NCBI RefSeq assembly: GCF_032854445.1
Contig: NC_088296.1
Span: forward strand, 26,595,448-26,659,447
Direction of reading: 5' to 3'
DNA length: 64,000 nucleotides
Source: Liolophura sinensis
Taxonomy: Eukaryota; Mollusca; Polyplacophora; Chitonida; Chitonidae
The notes below the pieces were generated by a model. It was not told where the DNA came from. It saw only the letters and a list, made by a program, of their open reading frames with translations, and searched no databases. The translations under genes were made by a program, and so were the position numbers. Position 1 is the first letter of the stretch; every line of letters starts with the position of its first letter. Shown one piece after another: positions 1 through 14,100 of this stretch.

Positions 1-174
1 TAAGACTGTACCAAGTCACAAAAGTAATCTCTATGCAGAAAACGTACTATGAAAATACATGGACCTGACATCTCAAAACACAAGGAAAGAATTTTTAAAA
101 TCCTGTTAAGTACAAACATTCATTGGTTGGTATTCAGAATACTGATATTTGTGTACATTAAGGATGAATTGTCC

Positions 175-880
175 TACAAGCAGGGAAGGATTACAATATC
201 AACAAGAAGGATTACAACATCAATGGGAAAGGTTGCAACATCAAAGGGAAGGATTGCAATGTCAACAGGAAGGATTACAATATCAATAGGAAGTGTTACA
301 ATATCAACAGGCAGGATTGCCATATCAATAGGAAGTATGACAATATCAATGGGAAGGATTGCAATATCAACAGGAAGGATTACAATACCAATAGGAAGTG
401 TTACAATATCAATAGGAAGTGTTACAATATCAACAGGCAGGATTGCAATATCAACAGGAAGTATTACAACATCAATGGGAAGGATTACACTATCAACAGG
501 AAGGATTACAATATCAATAGGAAGAATTACAACATCAACAAGAAGGATTGCAATATCAACAAGAAGGATTGCAATATCAACAAGAAGGATTGCAATATCA
601 ACAGGAAGGATTACAACATCAATAGGAAGTATTCCAACATCAACCAGGAGGATTAAAATATCAGTGAAGAGGCTTGCAATAAGTACAGGAAGGATTACCA
701 TATCATGAAGCATTACATTACCACCAGACTGGATTACATTCATTACAATATCGACCAGAAGGATTAAAATATCAGTGGAAAGGCTTGCAATAAGTACAGA
801 AAGGAGTACAACAAAAACAGGAAGAATTGCAACATCAACAGGACAGATTACAACATCAACAGGAAAGAACTGCAGTGTCA
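175..880. repeat. 21-bp minisatellite
   Basis: Tandem units close to CAGGAAGGATTACAATATCAA, degenerate, about 25-30 copies; towards the end a longer ~110-bp block (AGGATTAAAATATCAGTG..., CATTACCACCAGACTGGATT) is duplicated. Unit length is a multiple of three, so long spurious frames appear on both strands. Confidence 0.9.
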
Positions 881-1029
881 ACAAGAACAACAGAAAGGAC
901 TGCCATACCATGAAGTATTACATTACCACCAGACTGGATTACAGTGATAAAATGAACGCTTGCAAGACCATCAGAAAGAATTACATCATCAATAAAAATG
1001 ATTATGTATACCCACACTAACAGGAAAGA

Positions 1030-2700
1030 ATGTATTAAATATAAAGGATAGCAATACCAACAAGAAGGATAGCAATACCAACAGGAGGGATAGCAATACC
1101 AACATGAGGGACAACCATACCAACAGGAAGGATAGCAATACCATCATGAGGGACAGCCATACCAACAGGAAGGATAGCAATACCAACATCGGGTTACAGC
1201 CATACCAACAGGAAGGATAGCAATACCAACATCGGGTTACAGCCAAACCAACAAGAAGGATAGCAATATCAACATCGGGTTACAGCCAAACCAACAGGAA
1301 GGATAGCAATATCAACATAGGGTACAGCCATACCAACAGGAAGGATAGCAATACCAACATCGGGTTACAGCCATACCAACAGGATGGATACCAATACCAA
1401 CATCGGGGAACAGCCATACCAACAGGAAGGATACCAATACCAGCATCGGGGTACAGCCATACCAACAGGAAGGATAGCAATACCAACATCGGGGTACTGC
1501 CATACCAACAGGAAGGATACCAATACCAACATCGGGGTACAGCCATACTAACAGGAAGGATAGCAATACCAACATCGGGGGTACAGCCATACCAACAGGA
1601 AGGATAGCAATATCAACATGGGGTACAGCCATACCAACAGGAAGGATAGCAGTATCAACATGGGGGACAGCCATACCAACAGGAAGGACAGCAATACCAA
1701 CATCGGGTTACAGCCATACCAAGAGGAAGGATAGCAGTATCAACATGGGGGACAGCCATACCAACAGGAAGGATAGCAATACTAACATTGGGGTACAGCC
1801 ATACCAACAGGAAGGATAGCAATACCAACATCGGGGGTACAGCCATACCAACAGGAAGGATAGCAATATCAACATGGGGTACAGCCATACCAACAGGAAG
1901 GATAGCAATATCAACATGGGGTACAGCCATACCAACAGAAAGGATAGCAATACCAACATCGGGGTACAGCCATACCAACAGAAAGGATAGCAATACCAAC
2001 ATCGGGGTACAGTCAAACCAACAAGAAGGATAGTAATACTAACAGGAAGGATAGCAATACCAAAATCGGGCTACAGCCATACCAACAGGAAGGATAGCAA
2101 TATCAACATGGGGTGCAGCCATACCAACAGGAAGGATAGTAATACTAACAGGAAGGATAGCAATACCAAAATTGGGCTACAGCCATACCAACAGGAAGGA
2201 TAGCAATGTCAACATGGGGTACAGCCATACTAACAGGAAGGATAGCAATACCAACATCGGGGTACAGCCATACCAACAGGAAGGATAGCAATATCAACAT
2301 GGGGTACAGCCATACCAACAGGAAGGATAGCAATACCAACACGGGCTACAGCCATACTAACAGGAAGGATAGCAATACCAACATCGGGGTACAGCCATAC
2401 TAACAGGAAGGATAACAATACCAACATCGGGTTACAGCCATACTATCAGGAAGGATAGCAATACCAACATCGGGGTACAGCCCTACCAACAGGAAGGATA
2501 GCAATATCAACATGGGGTACAGGCATACCAACAAGAAGGATAGCAATACCAACATCGGGGTACAGCCATACCAACAGGAAGGATAGCAATACTAACATTG
2601 GGTTACAGCCATACCAACAGTGAGGATAGCAATACCATCATGAGGGACACCCATACCAAACAGTAAGGATAGCAATACCATCATGAAGGACATCCATACC
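1030..2700. repeat. ~43-bp minisatellite
   Basis: Units of about 43 bp composed of AGGAAGGATAGCAATACCAA, then CATCGGGGTACAGCCATACC; variants lack or swap the middle part (CATCGGG, CATGGGG, CATGAGG). Probably evolved from the neighbouring 21-bp array, since it keeps the AGGAAGGAT..CAATA core. Confidence 0.9.
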
Positions 2701-3530
2701 AAACAGTAAGGGCTCCACTAAATATGAAGGATAGCAGGGCTCCACTAAATATGAAGGATAGCAATACCAAGAAGGATAGCAATATCAACATGAGGGACAG
2801 CCATGCCAAACAGTAAGGGCTCCACTAAATATGAAGGATAGCAGGGCTCCACTAAATATGAAGGATAGCAGGGCTCCACTAAATATGAAGGATAGCAGGG
2901 CTCCACTAAATATGATGGATAGCAATACCAAGAAGGATAGCAATACCAACATGAGGGACAGCCATGCCAAACAGTAAGGGCTCGACTAAATATGAAGGAT
3001 AGCAGGGCTCCACTAAATATGAAGGATAGCAGGGCTCCACTAAATATGAAGGATAGCAGGGCTCCACTAAATATGAAGGATAGCAATACCAACAAGAAGG
3101 ATAGCAAAACTAACAGGAAGGATAGCATTACCATCATGAAAGACATCCATACTAAACAGTAAGGGCTCCACTAAATATGAAGGAGAGCAATACCAACAAG
3201 AAAGATACAATACCATCATAAGGGAAAGCCATACTAAAAGTAAGGATATGAAAGATGGCAATACCAACACGAAGGATAGCAATACCAACATGAGGGACAG
3301 CCATACCAAAAGTAAGGGCTCCACTGAATATGAAGGACGGCAAAAGCAAGAGAAGGACAGCAAAACCAAGAGAAGGACGGCAATACCAACACGAAGGAGA
3401 GCAATACCAACAAGAACAATAGCAATACCAACAAGAAGAATAGCAATACCAACAAGAAAGATAACAATACCAACAAGAAGAATAGCAATGTCAATATGAA
3501 GGATTGCAATATAAACTGGGAAGATAGCAA
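2700..3530. repeat. 26-bp minisatellite and mixed units
   Basis: Tandem GGCTCCACTAAATATGAAGG-ATAGCA units, two blocks of 4-5 copies, mixed with CAATACCAACAAGAAGGATAG units. Same family as the preceding arrays. Confidence 0.85.
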
Positions 3531-3925
3531 ACTAACACAGAAACATTTGTAACTGTTAAACATTTGTAACTGTTAAACACTTGTAAGTGGTAAACATACA
3601 TATTTATCCAAACTGTTTTACGTACCAATTCAACGTTATAATCAAATGTTTTGATACCTTAAATTCATATTAAATGGTGAATGTATTATCACAATTGTGT
3701 GATTTGGTCTAATGCTGTTATAAACTGTTTCCACATCAACAATATCAGGTCTAAAACAAAGATTTACCAAAAACAAAAACACAAAATCCAGTTTTTTTTT
3801 AATAGATACGAAGCTGATATTCCAGTAACATACTGGTTCATTAAATATCACTTTTATTACTCCCCAAGCCCTTCAAAAATCTGATAAAATCTACACGTAT
3901 TATATGTAAATACAGCTGTATTTCA
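3531..3925. other. Unique AT-rich stretch
   Basis: Apart from a short 2-3x ACATTTGTAACTGTTAA repeat at its start, I see no gene, RNA or repeat here. Confidence 0.5.
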
Positions 3926-4090
3926 ATGGTGTTGATGCTTCATGAACATAATGGTGTTGATGCTTCAATAACATAATGGTGTTGATGCTTCAATAACATA
4001 ATGGTGTTGATGCCTCAATAACATAATGGTGTTGATGCTTCAATAACATAATGGTGTTGATGCTTCAATAACATAATGGTGTTCAGGTTT
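3926..4090. repeat. 25-bp minisatellite
   Basis: About six copies of AATAACATAATGGTGTTGAT-GCTTC, nearly identical. Confidence 0.92.
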
Positions 4091-4570
4091 AGAGATGCCA
4101 GCTGATATTCACCACTGACCTCTGACAATATTTTCTACTGCATTGTGTTCAGGCAAGATACTTTAAAAGTATCTTCACCATCTATTAAAAAAGGTCAGCC
4201 TGATACAACACATTTGGCAAGAAAAATGAAATATAAATATGTAAAATAAAGTATGTAATATTTTGATGTTTTAAGGCATGCTGGTGCTTTTCTAATCTGT
4301 AACCAAGGTAACATCCGAAACTGTCTTGAAGAAAATGTTACATATGCACAAGTTACAGTTTTCGACACCCAGCATAACAGTTGTGGGTTTTCATCTGACT
4401 GATCATTATAAACTGTGATAATAACACTGCATTTCGAGTTATTCAAAATGTAACAGTCACACGTAAAAACCTGCCATTAACATTACTGTCCCTTTTATAA
4501 AGCTTAATACTGCTGAAATCATTCTGGAAGCATTTACATGAAAAGTACAAAAATAATGAAACTCTAACAG
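4091..4570. other. Unique stretch before 93-bp array
   Basis: No supported gene. A minus-strand 83-codon frame (4195-4446) shows no recognisable family or splice context. Confidence 0.4.
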
Positions 4571-7290
4571 AGAGAAACTGAGGAGAGGCTAATTTCCCTT
4601 ATTACATACTTTATATCCATTTGCTAACTGTCACATTGTCTTATTACACACAAAAAAACTCTAACAAAGGTAAACTGAGGAGAGGTTGAATTCACTGGTT
4701 ATGTATATCCATTTGCCAACTGTAACATTGTCTTATTACACACAAATAAAACTCTAACAAAGGTAAACTGTGGAGAGGCTGAATTCACTCAGTATGTATA
4801 TCCATTTGCCAACTGTCACATTGTCTTATTACACACAAATAAAACTCTAACAAAGGTAAACTGAGGAGAGGCTGAATTCACTCAGTATGTATATCCATTT
4901 GCCAACTGTAACATTGTCTTATTACACACAAATAAAACTTTAACAAAGGTAAACTGTGGAGAGGCTGAATTCACTGGTTATGTATATCCATTTGCTAACT
5001 GTAACATTGTCTTATTACACACAAATAAAACTCTACCAAAGGTAAACTGTGGAGAGGCTGAATTCACTCAGTATGTATATCCATTTGCCAACTGTAACAT
5101 TGTCTTATTACACACAAACAAAACTCTAACAAAGGTAAACTGTGGAGAGGCTGAATTCACTCAGTATGTATATCCATTTGCCAACTGTAACATTGTCTTA
5201 TTATACACAAATAAAACTCTTAACAAAGGTAAACTGAGGAGAGGCTGAATTCACTCAGTATGTATATCCATTTGCCAACTGTAACATTGTCTTATTACAC
5301 ACAAATAAAACTCTAACAAAGGTAAACTGTGGAGAGGTTGAATTCACTGGTTATGTATATCCATTTGCCAACTGTAACATTGTCTTATTACACACAAATG
5401 AAACTCTAACAAAGGTAAACTGAGCAGAGGTTGAATTCACTCAGTATGTATATCCATTTGCCAACTGTAACATTGTCTTATTACACACAAATGAAACTCT
5501 AACAAAGGTAAACTGAGCAGAGGTTGAATTCACTCAGTATGTATATCCATTTGCCAACTGTAACATTGTCTTATTACACACAAATGAAACTCTAACAAAG
5601 GTAAACTGTGGAGAGGCTGAATTCACTCAGTATGTATATCCATCTGCCAACTGTAACATTGTCTTATTACACACAAATGAAACTCTAACAAAGGTAAACT
5701 GTGGAGAGGCTGAATTCACTCAGTATGTATATCCATTTGCCAACTGTAACATTGTCTTATTACACACAAATAAAACTCTAACAAAGATAAACTGTGGAGA
5801 GGCTGAATTCACTCAGTATGTATATCCATTTGCCAACTGTAACATTGTCTTATTACACACAAATGAAACTCTAACAAAGGTAAACTGTGGAGAGGCTGAA
5901 TTCACTCAGTATGTATATCCATTTGCCAACTGTAACATTGTCTTATTACACACAAATAAAACTCTAACAAAGGTAAACTGTGGAGAGGCTGAATTCACTC
6001 AGTATGTATATCCATTTGCCAACTGTAACATTGTCTTATTACACACAAATGAAACTCTAACAAAGGTAAACTGTGGAGAGGTTGAATTCACTCAGTATGT
6101 ATATCCATTTGCCAACTGTAACATTGTCTTATTACACACAAATGAAACTCTTAACAAAGGTAAACTGAGGAGAGGTTGAATTCACTCAGTATGTATATCC
6201 ATTTGCCAACTGTAACATTGTCTTATTACACACAAATAAAACTCTAACAAAGGTAAACTGTGGAGAGGCTGAATTCACTCAGTATGTATATCCATTTGCC
6301 AACTGTAACACTGTCTTATTGCACACAAATAAAACTCTAACAAAGGTAAACTGTGGAGAGGTTGAATTCACTCAGTATGTATATCCATTTGCCAAATGTA
6401 ACATTGTCTTATTACACGCAAATAAAACTCTAACAAAGGTAAACTGTGGAGAGGTTGAATTCACTCAGTATGTATATCCATTTGCCAACTGTAACATTGT
6501 CTTATTACACACAAATGAAACTCTACCAAAGGTAAACTGTGGAGAGGCTGAATTCACTCAGTATGTATATCCATTTGCCAACTGTAACATTGTCTTATTA
6601 CACACAAATAAAACTCTTAACAAAGGTAAACTGTGGAGAGGTTGAATTCACTCAGTATGTATATCCATTTGCCAACTGCAACATTGTCTTATTACACACA
6701 AATGAAACTCTAACAAAGGTAAACTGAGGAGAGGTTGAATTCACTTGTTCTGTATATCTATTTGCCAACTGTAACATTATCTTATTACACAGAAATAAAA
6801 CTCTACCAAAGGTAAACTGTGGAGAGGCTAATTTCCCTTATTACATACTTTATATCCATTTGCTAACTGTCACATTGTCTTATTACACACAAAAAAAAAC
6901 TCTAACAAAGGTAAACTGAGGAGAGGTTGAATTCACTGGTTATGTATATCCATTCGCCAACTGTAACATTGTCTTATTACACAGAAACAAAACTCTACCA
7001 AAGGTAAACTGTGGAGAGGCTGAATTCACTGGTTATGTATATCCATTTGCCAACTGTAACATTGTCTTATTACACAGAAATAAAACTCTTAACAAAGGTA
7101 AACTGAGGAGAGGCTGAATTCACTCAGTATGTATATCCATTTGCCAACTGTAACATTGTCTTATTACACACAAATAAAACTCTTAACAAAGGTAAACTGA
7201 GGAGAGGCTGAATTCACTGGTTATGTATATCCATTTGCCAACTGTCGCATTGTCTTATTACACACAAATAAAACTCTAACAAAGATAAAG
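4571..7290. repeat. 93-bp satellite array
   Basis: About 29 tandem 93-bp units (GAGGCTGAATTCACTCAGTA, TGTATATCCATTTGCCAACT, GTAACATTGTCTTATTACAC...). Phase measured directly between 4775 and 4868. Each unit carries a GAATTC. Some units are open in one frame because 93 is divisible by three. Divergence is highest at both edges. Confidence 0.95.
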
Positions 7291-7295
7291 TTAGG

Positions 7296-7412
7296 AGAGG
7301 CTGATGGCTTGTGGGCAAGATCTGCCAGCAATCTGCGGATGTGGGTTTCCGCGGAGCTAAAATTCATGAGCTGGGCCTAAAACACCAAACAAATAAATAA
7401 ATAAATAAATAA
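7296..7412 (+). mobile_element. SINE family 1, 3' fragment
   Basis: Contains CAGCAATCTGCGGATG, GTGGGTTTCC and GGCCTAAAACACCAAACAAA followed by (AAAT)n, matching the 3' half of the full-length SINE copies at 46992 and 54818. Confidence 0.75.
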
Positions 7413-8500
7413 CTATAGAAAAATCCATCTGTAGGAAAGGCTTGCCATGCACAGAAAATGTCTCCAGCTGGCTGAGCGGTGTAACAGGTCCTCCCTGTAG
7501 AAAGTTGGCTACCCTAACCAGCCCTAACAACTCCTGAACTACTGAAGTTAACATAAGGACGTAGTGTTGTACAATATTACAGTCATCACATCATACAAGT
7601 CTTAACTTTAATATTAATATACAGTAACATGTATAAATCACGAATGGAAGAAAAAGGAATGTATGAAACATAAGCTTGTGACAAAACAAAAGGAAACAAA
7701 ACAATATCAGTGGAAAGGACAATAGCTGTGTAAATGTGGAAACGTAAATAAAATGGTCAGAAAAATAGTTTCACATATAAAAGCATAATGGACTGTACCT
7801 GATATAACTGATTCACTGTGTGGCTAACAACGCACTGGCCCTGACACATGAAGGATAGTCCAGCATAGGTGTGTGTCAGTGGGGAGTACAACTGTACAAG
7901 GGAAGTAACTCAGTCTTCGACACTTTAACACCAAACATGCCAAACATGCACCAGTCACTGACTTGATGTTATATAGCACATTGTAAGCATCATTTGTGAC
8001 GTTCTAATAAGCAATAAAACTGGGTAAAATAAATAAGAATAACAAATATTAACTAAAGAGAAACCTTTAGGAGTAATTTCCACAAACATGCGACAACTTT
8101 GAACAAATGTGAAATAAATGTTCTTAAATCAGAGTTTATAGATAAACAAAAGAGCATTGTGAATCAACCTCAACTTTCTACCTTGGCACCGATGTACCTG
8201 CTGGTCGCATGAACATTAGTCAAGTGTTAACAAGGCTGATAGCCTACTGGAAAATATCTAACATCTGGTGCCAAATGGCATATTTCAGGACATTTCTTTG
8301 CCCCTCAACATGAAGTTTTTGGTACCTTCTCTTCACTAGAACAAGCTTTAGCAGAAAGACATTCTTCTAACTACTAAGGAGGACTACTTCTAAGCTTACA
8401 AACAGTCCCCTCGCGGAAGCTGTGCAATAGAGAAACTGCAATCTCAGTGGAAGGCAGACAGCTCAAGATAATACCACTTTTCTTCAGTGCAAGAAACAAC
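7413..8500. other. 3' flank of RLBP1-like gene
   Basis: No arrays and no supported gene. Presumably contains the 3'UTR of the minus-strand RLBP1-like transcript near 8500; no clear polyadenylation signal was found. Confidence 0.4.
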
Positions 8501-8698
8501 TCAATCAGCGGAGATCTGAACCCCAGCCAATTTGGCAGTGATGTCGTCTTCCAGCTCTTTGTCCTTGATGGCCGTGTAGAGCTGCTCCGTCATGATCAGT
8601 GGGTCGTAGCCCTCAGCATTCCCACCAAACTCTACGGGAAGCTGGTCTCTGTCAAACAGGGAGTAGAACGCGTCCAGGTTGTAGCCATGGACGTGTAC
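8501..8698 (-). CDS. rlbp1-like: RLBP1-like exon 5 (terminal coding)
   Basis: Residues 243-307 plus TGA. It begins [11 protein letters not shown] and contains LPVEFGG, the Sec14-family motif near the end of the lipid-binding fold. The acceptor is CCTCACAG|GTA, phase 0. No obvious AATAAA was found downstream, so the 3'UTR end is unknown. Confidence 0.93.
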   Translation of the reverse strand, partial: VHVHGYNLDAFYSLFDRDQLPVEFGGNAEGYDPLIMTEQLYTAIKDKELEDDITAKLAGVQISAD

Positions 8699-11106
8699 CT
8701 GTGAGGGGAGATTGAGTTAAATGTGACTGGTGTTTAACTCCATATTCATCAGTTAAACATCACTTAAACATCACTTAAACATCACTTAAACGATGGCAGT
8801 CAATTTTATGGGATTTCCTTCTGTAAGTAAATAGAAGTATCCAGTGTAAACCCCTGACCTGTTACTGAGGTCAGGGGTTTTCCCACATGTGATAAACCAC
8901 CGAATTATGGCACGTTACTGATTAACTTTCCCACATGTGATGAATTGAGTTGAGTCTTAGACTTATGATAATCAAGGTAACTGGTCTCACAACTGTAAGA
9001 TTTTATGGATGGTATCACAGTGGGTAAGGTGTGTCCGTGGAGAGGACAAAGGTACAAACTACAACACACATACCCTGTCAGCCAGCTGGGTAAGGTGTGT
9101 CTGTGGAGAGGACAAAGATACAAACTACAACACACATACCCTGTCAGCCAGCTGAGTAAGGTGTGTCCGTGGAGAGGATAAAGGTACAAACTACAACACA
9201 CATACCCTGTCAGCCAGCTAGGTAAGGTGTGTCCATGGAGAGGATAAAGGTACAAACTACAACACACATACCCTGTCAGCCAGCTGGGGAAGGTGTGTCT
9301 GTGGAGAGGACAAAGGTACAAACTACAACACACATACCCTGTCAGCCAGCTAGGTAAGGTGTGTCCATGGAGAGGATAAAGGTACAAACTACAACACACA
9401 TACCCTGTCAGCCAGCTAGGTAAGGTGTGTCCATGGAGAGGACAAAGGTACAAACTACAACATACATACCCTGTCAGCCAGCTAGGTAAGGTGTGTCCAT
9501 GGAGAGGATAAAGGTACAAACTACAACACACATACCCTGTCAGCCAGCTGGGTAAGGTGTGTCTGTGGAGAGGACAAAGGTACAAACTGCAGCACACATA
9601 CCCTGTCAGCCAGCTGGGGAAGGTGTGTCTGTGGAGAGGACAAAGGTACAAACTACAACACACATACCCTGTCAGCCAGCTAGGTAAGGTGTGTCCATGG
9701 AGAGGATAAAGGTACAAACTACAACACACATACCCTGTCAGCCAGCTGGGTAAGGTGTGTCTGTGGAGAGAATAAAGGTACGAACTACAACACACATACC
9801 CTGTCAGCCAGCTGGGGAAGGTGCGTCTGTGGAGAGGACAAAGGTACAAACTACAACACACATACCCTGTCAGCCAGCTGGGGAAGGTGTGTCCATGGAG
9901 AGGATAAAGGTACAAACTACAACACACATACCCTGTCAGCCAGCTGGGTAAGGTGTGTCTGTGGAGAGGAGAAAGGTATGAACTACAACATACATACCCT
10001 GTCAGCCAGCTTTTTCTTGAGGAATGGTTTTACCAAGGCATAAGTCCAGGTAAAGTACCAGGGCTGGTAGATGAAGTGAACACCCTTAAACCGAGCAGGG
10101 AAAGCCCCCTGGGGAAAACAAACAGGAAGCATTTAAATGGAAATTATTTTTTCATTGATATTATTCTATTTTCTTTCTATTTACATCTACGTATGATTAG
10201 AATTCATATAGTTACTAGGATCCCTTCTCGACAGTAAGGTAAGAGGCAAATGCTTTTTCTAACAGCTTCATTGAAACCTTTATTTGAAGCTATCTACATC
10301 CTTTTTTCTGCTTGTTTTTTGTCTTCCCAACATTAAAGATAAATTTGTAATTCAGTATTCTGCAATCACAGTAATTCTTCAAACTTTTCGCATGTTTGCA
10401 GGGTGTTTATTCAAGCATGTTACAAAGGCAATATCCTGCATGGATTGATAAAACTCTGGTGAAGACCTGAAATTGGCAAATCCAACTACTGTAGTTTTGT
10501 TCCCAAAATCAAATTAAAAATGTGCACAAACTGCTCTGAAAGTTGCTCTTTGATATGCAAAAAGTTTGAGGAATTCGGGTAGTTATCATTTACACAAAAC
10601 ATTTTCCTTCTCTTTTTTTTTTTTGGAGCAATCAAGTGTTGCTTCTTTACTGTATTTTGTTCGTCAGAGAACAACGTCCACTTTCCTCCATGCCAAATCC
10701 TAAACGCCGCAGTACACATACCTTTCCTGACTACATGTGTGACATATAGGTAAATATATACATGTAGAAAAATAATTCTTACAGTACTGGAGGGCATAAA
10801 CTCGACAGGTAACTCTTACATTAAATTTGTAGCCACATAAATGCAAACTACATCCCACCTGCAACATATCCACCATCTTCTTCAGATCCGTGGGTCGCAG
10901 CGCAAATGCCTGCGCCATACTGTAATGCTTGAAGTTCTCAATAATGACGAAGCCGTTGATCTGCGCTGACTCGTTCTCCAGTAGCTGTTCTAACAGCAGG
11001 ATGTACCCCTGAAGAACTGTGTCAAAGCTGTACAGCTTGCTGTCCCAGGTGCCTATAGCAAACACAAGCACTACATGGCCCTGGGAAATAGAGAGGATTT
11101 GATTTG

Positions 11107-11160
<54 letters not shown>

Positions 11161-14100
11161 TTAGGAGTTTTATTCTCAAGAATACAGAATGCAATATATG
11201 GACAAAAACTTCTAAATGGTACAAAAAGTTTGTAGACGACATGGAAATCTCCTAGATGTTGCAAAAATCTCCAAGATGTTACAAAAATCCCCAACAGGTT
11301 TCAATACTATCCTGCTACACAATATCCCCTAGATGCTACAAATATCTCCTAGATGCTACAAATATCGTCTAGATGCTACAAATATCGTCTAGATGCTACA
11401 AATATCTCCTAGATGCTACAAATATCGTCTAGATGCTAGAAGCTACAAATATCGTCTAGATGCTACAAATATATCCTAGATGCTACAAATATCGTCTAGA
11501 TGCTACAAATATCGTCTAGATGCTACAGATATCTTCTAGAAATTAGAAAATAATTAGAAATAATCAATGCTTTAACTGAATGAATCACCTGGATAATTCT
11601 TACTTAGAAAATAGGGGTCTTTTCAAGGGCACAGTACCGGTTACCAGACCAAAAGTTGTTACCTGACCAAAAGTGGTTACCTGACCAAAAATGGTTACCA
11701 GACCAAAAGTGGTTACCTCACCAAAAGTGGTTACCAGACCAAAAGTGGTTACCAGACCAAAAGTGGTTACCAGACCAAAAGTGGTTACCTGACCAAAAGT
11801 GGTTACCTGACCAAAAGTGGTTACAGTGGTTACCTGACCAAAAGTGGTTACAGTGGTTACCTGACCAAAAGTGGTTACCAGACCGAAAGTGGTTACCAGA
11901 CCAAAAGTGGTACCTGACCAAAAGTGGTTACAGTGGTTACCTGACCAAAAGTGGTTACCTGACTGAAAGTGATTACCAGACCGAAAGTGGTTACCTCACC
12001 AAAAGTGGTTACCAGACCAAAAGTGGTTACCTCACCAAAAGTGGTTACCTCACCAAAAGTGGTTACAGTGGTTACCAGACCAAAAGTGGATACAGGATCA
12101 ATCCTTGCTTTGTTGTGTAAATTGTATTGTTGTGTAAAGACTAGACAGAAAACAGATGAAAAATCATATATGTCCCTTCTTTTTACATCAAATCTCCTTC
12201 ATCAAATTGTCTGAAAGCATTCTACAACACACCTCCTTATCCTTGAATGGTAGAAGACCAGGGTAGCCGTTTTCCAAAGACTTCCTCACAACTTCCGATT
12301 GAAGGTTTTCTGATATCTCCGGATATTTTTCTCTAAATTTGATGAAACCTGTAACACACACAGAGACACAGTTGGTGACAGAACCTGAAACACGTATAAA
12401 AACACGTGTAATGACAAAACCTGTAACACACACAAAGCCATAACTGATGACGAAACCGGTAACACACACAAATCCGTAGCTGATGACAAAACCTGAAGGA
12501 CACACAAAGCCATAACTGATGACAAAATCTGTAACACACACAAAGCCATAGCTGAGGACAAAACCTGAAAGACACACAAATCCGTAGTTGATGACAAAAC
12601 CTGAAAGACACACAAAGCCGTAGCCAATGACAAAACCTGTAACGCACACAAAGCCACAGCTGATGACAAAACCTGAAGGACACACAAAGCCACAGCTGAT
12701 GACAAAACCTGAAAGACACACAAAGCCACAGCTGATGACAAAATCTGTAACACACACAAAGCCACAGCAGATGACAAAATCTGTAACACACACAAAGCCA
12801 TAGCTGAGGACAAAATCTGTAACACACACAAAGCCACAGCTGATGACAAAACCTGTAACACACATAAAGCCTAGCTAATGACAAAACCTGTAACGCACAC
12901 AAAGCCACAGCTGATGACAAAACCTGAAGGACACACAAAGCCACAGCTGATGACAAAATCTGTAACACACACAAAGCCACAGCAGATGACAAAATCTGTA
13001 ACACACACAAAGCCATAGCTGAGGACAAAATCTGTAACACACACAAAGCCACAGCTGATGACAAAACCTGTAACACACATAAAGCCTAGCTAATGACAAA
13101 ACCTGTAACGCACACAAAGCCACAGCTGATGACAAAACCTGAAGGACACACAAAGCCACAGCTGATGACAAAATCTGTAACACACACAAAGCCACAGCAG
13201 ATGACAAAATCTGTAACACACACAAAGCCATAGCTGAGGACAAAATCTGTAACACACACAAAGCCACAGCTGATGACAAAATCTGTAATACACACAAAGC
13301 CACAGCTGATGACAAAACCTGTAACACACATAAAGCCTAGCTAATGACAAAACCTGAAACTAACTACCGCACTACTACTATAGACATACAAATACCATGC
13401 CATACACTGGTGAGCGAGTTAAGTGCTACACTTACTGAATGAATGAATGAATGCTTACTAGCTGTATGAGTCAGTAAAAGTCCCAAATGATCCTTAAGGT
13501 ATGTGCCCTGAAAATTCTGCAAGCTCATGGGGCTGACAAACTCACGGGGCTGACAAACTCACAAAGCTGACAAACTCACAGGGATGACAAACTCACAGGG
13601 CTGACAAACTCATGGGGCTGACAAACTCACGGGGCTGACAAACTCAAAGGGACAACAAACTCACAGGGCTGACAAACTCACAGGGATGACAAACTCACAG
13701 GGATGACAAACTCACGGGGCTGACAAACTTACGGGGCTGACAAACTCACGGGGATGACAAACTCACAGGGATGACAAACTCACAGGGATGACAAACTCAC
13801 AAAGCTGACAAACTCACAGGGATGACAAACTCACAGGGCTGACAAACTCATGGGGCTGACAAACTCACAGGGCTGACAAACTCACAGGGGTGACATACTC
13901 ACGGGGCTGACAAACTCAAAGGGACAACAAACTCACAGGGGTGACATACTCACGGGGCTGACAAACTCAAAGGGACAACAAACTCACAGGGCTGACAAAC
14001 TCACAGGGATGACAAACTCACGGGGATGACAAACTCACGGGGCTGACAAACTCACAGGGCTGACATACTCATAAACCTGACAAACTCACAGGGATGACAA

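Noticed and set aside
8905-9927. 340-codon minus frame with a 22-aa repeat
   Set aside because: Product of the 66-bp intronic array; not in the frame of exon 4, whose read-through stops at once.
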